A stretch of 64,000 bases of DNA, from positions 62,001 through 126,000 of the forward strand of contig JAJJXM010000028.1 in the NCBI GenBank assembly GCA_024516155.1. Direction: 5' to 3'. Below are positions 56,339 through 64,000 of the stretch, piece after piece. The position numbers and the translations under genes were made by a program. Under the pieces are notes generated by a model that was not told the DNA's origin, made no database searches, and saw nothing but the letters and a program-made list of their open reading frames with translations. Position 1 is the first letter of the stretch, and every line of letters begins with the position of its first letter. This DNA is from Pyronema omphalodes. Lineage: Eukaryota > Ascomycota > Pezizomycetes > Pezizales > Pyronemataceae.

Positions 56339-57532
56339 ATGTCGTCCATGTCATCGTTTCTCCGGCGGTCAATAAATTCCATTTTCATAGCAATCGCCAT
56401 ATCACCTGCTTATACACTGGCCCAAGCCCAGCTGACAGGCGTCTCAGCGAATGACGGCAGTCTCACTCCAGCACCGTCAACTAGTGTTGCGTTGATAATT
56501 CTCTACTCAGTTACAGGAATAATTACAGCGCTTTTTTTGTTGATTATCGTGACTGGAGCTGTGAGGGCGCATAGACATCCGGAGCGATATGGACCCAGGG
56601 CTATAGCGCGATTTGGCCGGCCGAGACAAAGTAGAGCGAAAGGATTGGCAAGGGCCGTACTGGATACGATTCCAATTGTGAGATTTGGTGGGGTTGAGAG
56701 TGGGGTGGAGGGCGATATGGAAAAAGGAGAGACGGAGGTGGAGGGAGAGAGGGAAATCGAGATGAAGGACAAGGTGGAGGAAGGGGTGGAGAATAAAGAA
56801 AAGAAGGAGGGAGAAAGTTCAGAGAAAAAAGACGAACAGGTCCATAATGGAACGGAAGAGGTGAAGGAAGTTATGATGGAAGGAAGGCAGGCAAAGGAAA
56901 TTAGCATAGCCAGCTCGCCAGAGCGAAGATTGTCGAACGAATCAGCTTGTGTTGTAAATGGAATCGATACTCCAGATATTCCGCCAACTCCGATTACTCC
57001 AACTACCCCTACTACTCCAACTACTCCAACTACTCCTATATCTCCAGCTATTCCAGCGATACCGTCCGCAGCAACACTTGAAAACATTACCTCGCAGAAT
57101 AACTGTCCTGTATGCATGGAAGACTTTGAGCAGGGTCAGGACGTACGAGTACTGTATGTTTTCAATTCTCCCATTTTCCAGTATCCTGATTTCATTGATC
57201 AGCTACTAACACGTTTTAGTCCTTGCTCACACAACTTCCATCCTGATTGCATAGATCCATGGCTACTAAATGTTTCAGGCTCCTGTCCTCTGTGTCGAAT
57301 CGACCTTCATCCCGAAGAAACCGAAGAACAAGAACCGGCTGAACCACAGCCCGCACCTACACACCAAAGCAGACTATCCCGTTATCTGGAGATGGCTCGG
57401 GGAAGCAGCGGGGACGAGCGAATGGCTGCCTTACGGCAACTAAGAGAAGAGGAGAGGACGAGGAGAAGACAAGAGCGACGAAGAAGTGGTGGAGCTAGAA
57501 GATTAAGCAGAGTACTAACAGGAAGGTTGTGA
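56339..57532 (+). CDS. Single-pass membrane RING-H2 finger protein (probable E3 ubiquitin ligase)
   Basis: Two exons, 56339-57153 and 57220-57532, give 375 aa. The 66-nt intron has GTATGT, a CTACTAAC branch site and TTTTAG. N-terminal hydrophobic signal-like segment (FIAIAISPAYTLAQA), a transmembrane helix at about 47-72 (VALIILYSVTGIITALFLLI), an acidic/Lys-rich stretch, a TPTTP-type repeat near 220, then C3H2C3 RING: CPVCMEDF, PCSHNFHPDCIDPWL (Cys-His-His-Cys), CPLC. The tail is Arg/Glu-rich. The layout resembles PA-TM-RING-like ligases without the protease-associated domain. Target unknown. Confidence 0.9.
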   Translation: MSSMSSFLRRSINSIFIAIAISPAYTLAQAQLTGVSANDGSLTPAPSTSVALIILYSVTGIITALFLLIIVTGAVRAHRHPERYGPRAIARFGRPRQSRAKGLARAVLDTIPIVRFGGVESGVEGDMEKGETEVEGEREIEMKDKVEEGVENKEKKEGESSEKKDEQVHNGTEEVKEVMMEGRQAKEISIASSPERRLSNESACVVNGIDTPDIPPTPITPTTPTTPTTPTTPISPAIPAIPSAATLENITSQNNCPVCMEDFEQGQDVRVLYVFNSPIFQYPDFIDQLLTRFSPCSHNFHPDCIDPWLLNVSGSCPLCRIDLHPEETEEQEPAEPQPAPTHQSRLSRYLEMARGSSGDERMAALRQLREEERTRRRQERRRSGGARRLSRVLTGRL

Positions 57533-60500
57533 AGCGGCCTACTGGCGTGAAAGGCAGAAGAGGAAAGAAGAGTGATACTGCATGAATAACGAGATATCGG
57601 ACATGGTATGGAAATGGTTAACGGGAAACTCTGAACGGAGTATCAAACACAGATCGCGATAATTGTGAACTGAGAATGTGTGAGAAAAGAATCCCATTGC
57701 ATGAAATTGGTTTGGGATGGAAGATAGCTTTTATTTTACTTTACTGCGTTGCGTACGGATCGGAGTTGGGTCTGTTTTTTGGGGTGCCTATGTATGATAC
57801 AGATTAGAGGAGAAAAACTTCAAAGGTTTTATCAAGCAAGTGACATTTTCCAAAACTACTCGCACAGAAATTCAGTCTGTAACTTCAGCTTCCCGTAGCT
57901 TGGAAAAAGCTGCTTCAACCATAAATCTTGTCCTAATCCCGACTCTCTTCACTGAGTGACATTTCGAAATTTCAAACTTGTTTGTTGAGGGATAGCTTCC
58001 GCAAAACCTATAACACATGCACAGCCTTCAAAAAGAGAGCAATTTCTGCGTCGTCTGGCTGATAGTCGCATTGAAAAATACAATCTAAGTACTTGGCAAA
58101 TGCATCGAATTTCCCCTTGGACAGACGGAATGGCCCCAGTGAATAACACTATCGGAATTTGCATCTATCTCCAACCAAGCCTCCGCAATTCCTGGAATAT
58201 TTTTATTTAGGGCATACTACAAAGCTGTGTCCAGATAGGGGTATCAAGAGCCAACGTTCAAATTCGATTTATCCAATGAATCACGTCACGCTGACATCAC
58301 TGGTTACAGCTTGTGGAAATTTGGATAAGATGAGTTATGGTGCATTACCCCTGAGCTTGTCGATCACTGTTCCCACTCCATATTAGGATATGTCCCGCAT
58401 AATATCTGGAAAGTTAGCGGGTTTGTCAATAAGAAGCTTGGCCTCCATAAACTTATTTCAAGGCTATACAATTTCGTTCGACATGACTGGGAGTATGTTT
58501 GTGGCGTCTTGAAGCTGTTGATTGTACTCGTCCAAGCCTGATATAACTTCAGCTGGGGATATAGAGGGTAGAAAACTATACAGCCTGTGTTATTTGGGTA
58601 TGTAATATAAGTATGAGACTATGTACGAACACCAGCTATCGATAACGAGAGAGAATTAGAAAGTTTGTGTAAACCGTCTTAGAAACCAGAGTAACTCCTC
58701 ACAACCATCCGTCTGGAGGGGCAATATCAACTGCTCCTTAGGTCTGGCTCTTGAAGTGCTGTGGACAGTGCCACTTCTCAATATTTCTATTCCGAGAATC
58801 TCATATTGTAGATTGAAAGTCATAAACATAGGCGCCACAGATTGAAAATCCCCAATGCCATTCTGACCATCCCAGAAATGCTTGCTGGAAGAATGTGACA
58901 ATGTATTCAAGGGACGAAGGGTTCAACCTCAATGTATGATAGGATAAGAGAATGGACTCATTGAGGTTGATGAATGTTACCTTCATTTTCATGAAAAAAT
59001 AAGGAATCATGACAACGTCATGAGTATCGGATTTATTTATCCCTGACCATTCTCCGCTGTTCCTGCATGGATGGAATTTCCATTTATTATGCAGAGGGAT
59101 GCACAGCGTACGATTTGATAAACCAAGAAAAAAAACTTTCTCGTAGGCGTTTCTAAATCTAACATGATAATTGCTTAAAGACTGAATTATGAGGAGGCTG
59201 GCTTGGCACGAGTGATCATTGATGACATGGCACTGGACATATACATATAGGTGTGCAGCGCTAAAGATTCCTGACTACTTTTGATGCAAAGATAATTCTC
59301 GTTCAGCCTTCATCTCCTTCCTATCTAATCGACATCAGTGATACCACAAGGCGAGCAATTCCATCCATCACTTGATTCCAATTCCCCCCATATTTCTATG
59401 CTACATATGTAGTTACTACAATAGATTATATCACCCTGCTCCAATGAAGTCATTTCTTTCCCCTGGTAACACCTATGGCATATAGTCATTCTATTTCATA
59501 ACTACGAGATTTCTTTCCATCCTTATATTGACACTGCTTTATACACCGGACTTTGATACGGAATGACAATATTTCATTCCAGTATGCCGCGCTTGAATAT
59601 AAAACAATGGAGCTTGATGCTGATCATATATCATGGAAGGTTATTAGGTAAAGCAATAATCAAAATCGTCCTGGCCTCCGAAAAAAAAAAAAAAAAAAAG
59701 AAAAAAAAGAAGAAGAAAACACGATGGGATATGGGGTATTACTTCCAAAGAAACGGCTTATTATTGTCTAAAAGTTAGCATAGCATGTTGAAGAGTGCCT
59801 GTTGAGCCGTGCTCTGTTCTGTGACTGCTTGTGGAGGTGGATGTTGCCTTAGCGCACATCTCCTCGTGATGTTTGTTCTGTCGATGGTATCTTTGCTCGT
59901 TATCCAATGCCAGTTACCAAGATCTCCATCTCCATCTTTCTGTCTCTCTTCGTCCTCCCAAGTGCCAGCTCATCCTACGTTTGACCATGAGCACTTTCAC
60001 ATAGCATACCGACACGGCTCACAGAGAGTACTCGATATCCGATGCCGATAATCCAAAATCACCAGGCCCATCAGAGCCATCGGAAGCCAAGAGCCATTGG
60101 AATACGCAATACAAAACAACATCGAAGCTCCCAGTCTATCTTCACCAGCCCACCAAGCATCAAGCATCGGCAGTGCATCAAATCACCAGTCTTGCACCTC
60201 CTTGTTGGAAACCAAAATCAAAAAAAATCAAAAATCAAAAACAACAACGCTCCAAAACCATTTAACCGGATACGCTTTAAATACTATACCACATCACATA
60301 TCCTCAAGATAACTATATATCCATAGAAAAAATCCTGACCTACAAAAACAAGATCCCAGGTTCCAAAAACACTCAACAAATCCACCAAGCCGCAGCCTGC
60401 AGCCTGTCGAGTCCAGCTGCTATTGATCTATAGCAGTTCAGGAAGGCTGCCTGGTCTTCGCCGCATCACATGCTAATACCCAGCAACCCTGAGCAACCCT

Positions 60501-62696
60501 GAGGAATCGAGGCCAAAACAAGAGAAGAGAAGAAAAGACAAGCCAATCCAAGCCAAGCCAAGAGAAACAAAATATGAATCCATAAACAGCACCTATTATT
60601 TTTATCTATCTATATCAATCAACCCAGATCTCAAGTTCATCTGATTTATAATTTCGAAGGAAATTTCTGCGGTAAGGAAGAGCTTGTGGTCTATATCACA
60701 TGATTTATATCACATTCACGATACTTGATTGTTGATACTTGATACTAGGAATCCGGCGGAGACTTATGCATATGTTATTCGAATGCATAGCAAGACATAG
60801 CAAGAAGGTGATGATGATGCTTAAGTATATGCTCCATGCTACATGCTCCATGCTATAAGTCTTATAATATCCCACCGCTGTAGCTGTATAGAGAAAAGAT
60901 TTAATAACTTGATATCTTCAGTATCTTCAGTATCTTCAGTATCTTCAGTATCTTCAGTATCTTCAGTATCTTCAGTATCTTCAGTATCTTCAGTATCTTC
61001 AGTATCTTCAGTATCTTCAGTATCTTCAGTATCTTCAGTATCTTCAGTATCTTCAGTATCTTCAGTATCTTCAGTATCTTCAGTATCTTCAGTATCTTCA
61101 GTATCTTCAGTATCTTCAGTATCTTCAGTATCTTCAGTATCTTCAGTATCTTCAGTATCTTCAGTATCTTCAGTATCTTCAGTATCTTCAGTATCTTCAG
61201 TATCTTCAGTATCTTCAGTATCTTCAGTATCTTCAATATTCCTCAGCACTCGGTATAATTCCTATCCATGCGGTATCCATTCCCGAATCTGTACCTGTAG
61301 CATAGCATAGCACAGTATAGCATAGGGTTTAGGGCCCGATCACCATCCCATCCCATCCCATCACCATCACCATCACCTTCTCCCCATCCCGAACCCTCTC
61401 GGCCCGGATAGTGAGTAATGTAACTACCATCTTTTCTCCCCAGCAGACAAGAAATAACCAAACCGGCAACCCGGCAACCCGAAGTCCCAAGCCCAGAACC
61501 CAGAACCCATCTTCGGTACATCTTCGGCATCATAATCGGACCACCGGGAGTCAGCTTCGTATGCTTTTCGGGCCGTCTCCTTCTCCTCTCCGCCTCCTGC
61601 TGCTTCCTGTCACTTCTCCTTCCTGCCCACCCCCGCCCCCCGCCGCAGAAAATTAAAGTCCATAGGAGAGGGAGGGGGTGCGGGGAGGGAGGGAGGTGGG
61701 GAGGAAAGCCATGCCGCCCACCCCGAATCCTACACTGCGCACGCCCTAACCCCCCCTCCCCAACAATGAGCGGCAAGTTCCATTCATCCATCCATCCATC
61801 CAGCACGGGGCAAGATAAAACTGCGGGGTTACTGGTGTATCCACCATACATAGTCCACCATACATAGTGTAATCTGGAGCCGCCTCCACACCCCGCCACC
61901 AGTAAAATGAATGCGGGGTTAGTTCCACAGCACAGCATAGGAAAGCTATGTCTTGGGAGCTTTGTGGTGCTAGTTATATTTGGACAAGGAAAGACCAGGA
62001 AAGAATCTAGAGCGTTCTTTTAGGGGTGAAGGGGGAAGGGGGGATTGAGGCAAAATACGACAAGCCATACCAGCAAGACAAGCCATATAATTCCTGTTGT
62101 GCGAAGTGATACGTTCGTCCGAAATAAATTTTTTTCTGTCAGTGGCCAGGGCCAGTTTTGTACATAGGAAGGAAGGAAGGGGGGAGAGAAGGAAGGAAAG
62201 AAGGAAGGAATTGAGATGTAGAAAGGAAGGTAGGAGGGATACAGGGAGATGGAAAGATTTGGAGATTTGGAGATTATCATTATGTAGATTACAGTCTGTT
62301 ATGTAGCCTTTATATATATAAATTTTCCACATCACATCACATCACATCACAGCACGATATTCAAAGACAAAAAAAAAACAAATTCCCGGCATCAAATCAC
62401 CATTACCTGCCATCGTCACAAAAAAAAAAGCTACAACCAAAGCTACAACCAACCAACCAGACTTGGAGAAAAATAAATTTGTATATAACAACAAAGCAAA
62501 AAAACAAAAAAGAAAAAAGAAAAAAAAAAAAAAAGAGAATAATAATAATCCCGATTTGCATTTTATACAAGTAGCTACGGAAACGCGAAAAAAAAAAGAC
62601 AAAGACAGCCAACCCGACCGACCAACCCAAACAAATCTCTAAGAACCAACTACGCACCCATTATTTCAAACGCCACATCCTTACCAAACTTGCGTA
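57533..62696. other. Intergenic region between the RING gene and the ligase gene
   Basis: No gene I can support. Features seen: A-rich run at 59683-59720, the 9-bp minisatellite at 60.91-61.24 kb, CCATC/ATCAC repeats at 61.34-61.39 kb, AAGGAAGG purine repeats at 62.16-62.23 kb, TCACATCACA at 62.33-62.35 kb and A-rich tracts at 62.42-62.60 kb just beyond the 3' end of the ligase gene. Confidence 0.6.
60913..61235 (+). repeat. Minisatellite, 9-bp unit TATCTTCAG
   Basis: About 35 nearly perfect copies of TATCTTCAG. Because the unit is a multiple of three, four reading frames stay open (SSV, EDT, KIL repeats), but there are no flanking exons or start context, so I do not call a gene. Confidence 0.97.
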
Positions 62697-64000
62697 TTAT
62701 ATACCCAAGGTAAATTCGACGCCAACATCAATATCTCTAGCCATCTTAACGACTCTGGAGAACTGAACGGATTTCTCAGCAGCCGCCTGAAGGTCCTCGA
62801 AAGAGAAAATCTTCAGTCCAGACTCATTAATCAATCTCTGGGCTTCCTCCATGTTGGTTCCCTGGAGACGAGCAACGATGGGGATACGAAGGTTCATGTT
62901 TTCAACGGTGGCGATCAAACCCTTAGCGATGGCATCACAGCGGACAATACCTCCGAAGATGTTAACGAAGATGGCAGTAACCTTGGGGTCGTTGGTGATA
63001 AGACGGAATGCTTCCTCGATAGCTTGTCCGGTAGCTCCTCCTCCACAGTCCAAGAAGTTGGCGGGTTCTCCTCCGTTCAGTTTAATGATATCCATGGTGG
63101 CCATGGCAAGACCGGCTCCGTTGACGAGACAGCCAATGTCTCCGTCGAGCTTGATGAAGTTTAATCCGAGTCTAATGATGTCAGCAGCCGGGGTTTTAGG
63201 TGGGGAACGCACAGACTTACTCTCCGGCTTTGACCTCATCGGGATCCTCCTGTGTCTTGTCACGACAGGCAAAAATCTCCTTTTGTCTGAACTCGGCGTT
63301 GTCGTCGAAGGAAAGCTTAGCATCCATGGCGAGGACCTTGTGGTCGGAGGTCTCAGAAAGAGGGTTGATCTCGATCTGGGTGGCGTCCTTCTCGCGGAAA
63401 ACTTTGTAGAGCTTCTTGATAGTCTCGGCAGCCTCGGGAATACAGGACTCGGAGAATCCAAGGTCGGTAGCGATCTTGGTGGCCATCTCGGTGGTGACAC
63501 CAACGTGGATGTCAACAGGAGTGGTGATGATAGCTTCAGGGTTCTCCTTAGCAACTCCCTCAATGTCCATTCCTCCCTGGGAAGAAGAAACAATGATGGG
63601 TCCCTGAGTCTGACGGTCCATAAGAATGGCGAGGTAGAACTCGCGACGCGCAAACTTGCGCTCGCAAATGTAGACGGAAGTACAGAGCTTTCCGGCAGCA
63701 CCAGTCTGCTTGGTGATAAGCTTCTGTCCGATCATCTGCTCGGCGAACATCTTGGCCTCGGTGGGGCTATTGGGGGTTAGAGACATGATTCCAGAAACTC
63801 ATAATCTGAAGCACATACGAGTAGATGACACGAACTCCTCCCTTGAGTCCATTCTCAAAGGTTCCCTTTCCACGACCTCCAGCAAGAACCTGGGCCTTGA
63901 TAACCATGTCGTCGGTTCCTGTAGATGGTGTTAGTTTGTGTTACATAGGTTTTTTTTTTTCGAGATGTCGACGACGATGTGACGTACCGATTTCCTTCGC
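62697..64000 (-). CDS. LSC2: Succinate-CoA ligase (ADP-forming) beta subunit, mitochondrial, 5' part outside the window
   Basis: Exons on the minus strand: 64000-63988 (partial), 63918-63819, 63766-63221, 63171-62697. Introns are 69, 52 and 49 nt. Blocks: [25 protein letters not shown] (ATP-grasp, Gly-rich), [13 protein letters not shown], the ATP-grasp region EINPLSET...[17 protein letters not shown], then the CoA-ligase domain [50 protein letters not shown] and RLQGTN. This TCA-cycle enzyme makes succinate and ATP (or GTP) in the matrix together with an alpha subunit. The transit peptide and first exons lie to the right of the window. Confidence 0.96.

Noticed and set aside
60839..61310. 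ORFs of 111-155 aa made of EDT, SSV or KIL repeats
   Set aside because: They follow from the 9-bp minisatellite being a multiple of three; there is no second exon, domain or conserved flank.

Overview
The window looks like nuclear DNA of a filamentous ascomycete (Pezizomycotina). Evidence: short introns with GTAYGT/GTRAGT donors and YTNAC-type branch points, fungal-type Rho3, Rer1, Cid1-family and succinate-CoA ligase genes, Tad-like LINEs and chromodomain Ty3/gypsy elements. Nothing visible fixes the genus. It has two halves: a nested retrotransposon block (1 to about 34.9 kb) and a gene-bearing half (about 37-64 kb) with long, low-complexity intergenic DNA.

Block 1 (1-34.9 kb). A Ty3/gypsy element on the minus strand (Gypsy-1; gag and one LTR in view, pol running off the left edge) abuts, and probably interrupts, the ORF1 of a LINE. 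The LINE's 1306-codon ORF2 (endonuclease, RT, RNase H) is intact. After the LINE 3' region comes a 5'-truncated copy of a small LINE-like element (copy A). Next is a degraded plus-strand gypsy (Gypsy-2), cut twice by later insertions with perfect 5-bp target duplications: a Ty1/copia element (12429-18010, TGAAC) in the RNase H codons, and a complete minus-strand gypsy (Gypsy-3, 19528-25942, GTGAA) in the chromodomain codons. Further right lie a minus-strand LINE ORF1 fragment and two full-length copies (B and C, about 2 kb) of the small element. It encodes only a coiled-coil/basic ORF1-like protein and shares its 3' end with the LINE, like a fungal counterpart of half-LINEs.

Expression logic of the gypsy family, visible in two independent copies: a 9-nt self-priming match between the base next to the 5' LTR and an internal LTR site; a conserved 80-codon ORF whose stop overlaps the gag start; then gag and pol joined by a canonical -1 frameshift signal (G GGA AAA, 6-nt spacer, 6-bp stem). 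Copia uses a half-tRNA-iMet type primer site and has an intron-like segment separating integrase from RT.

Block 2 (34.9-64 kb). A 330-bp array of TGTAAA(C/T) motifs, a 50-bp retroposon stub with 15-bp duplications, tRNA-Val(CAC), a Cid1-like RNA nucleotidyltransferase (minus), rer1 (plus), a MITE-like inverted repeat, rho3 (plus, with a 28-nt microexon), a transmembrane RING-H2 protein (plus) and the 3' part of the mitochondrial succinate-CoA ligase beta gene (minus, running off the right edge). They are housekeeping genes with no sign of a cluster. Between them lie minisatellites, homopolymer runs and T-rich DNA. Exon coordinates, motif counts and percent differences were worked out by hand.
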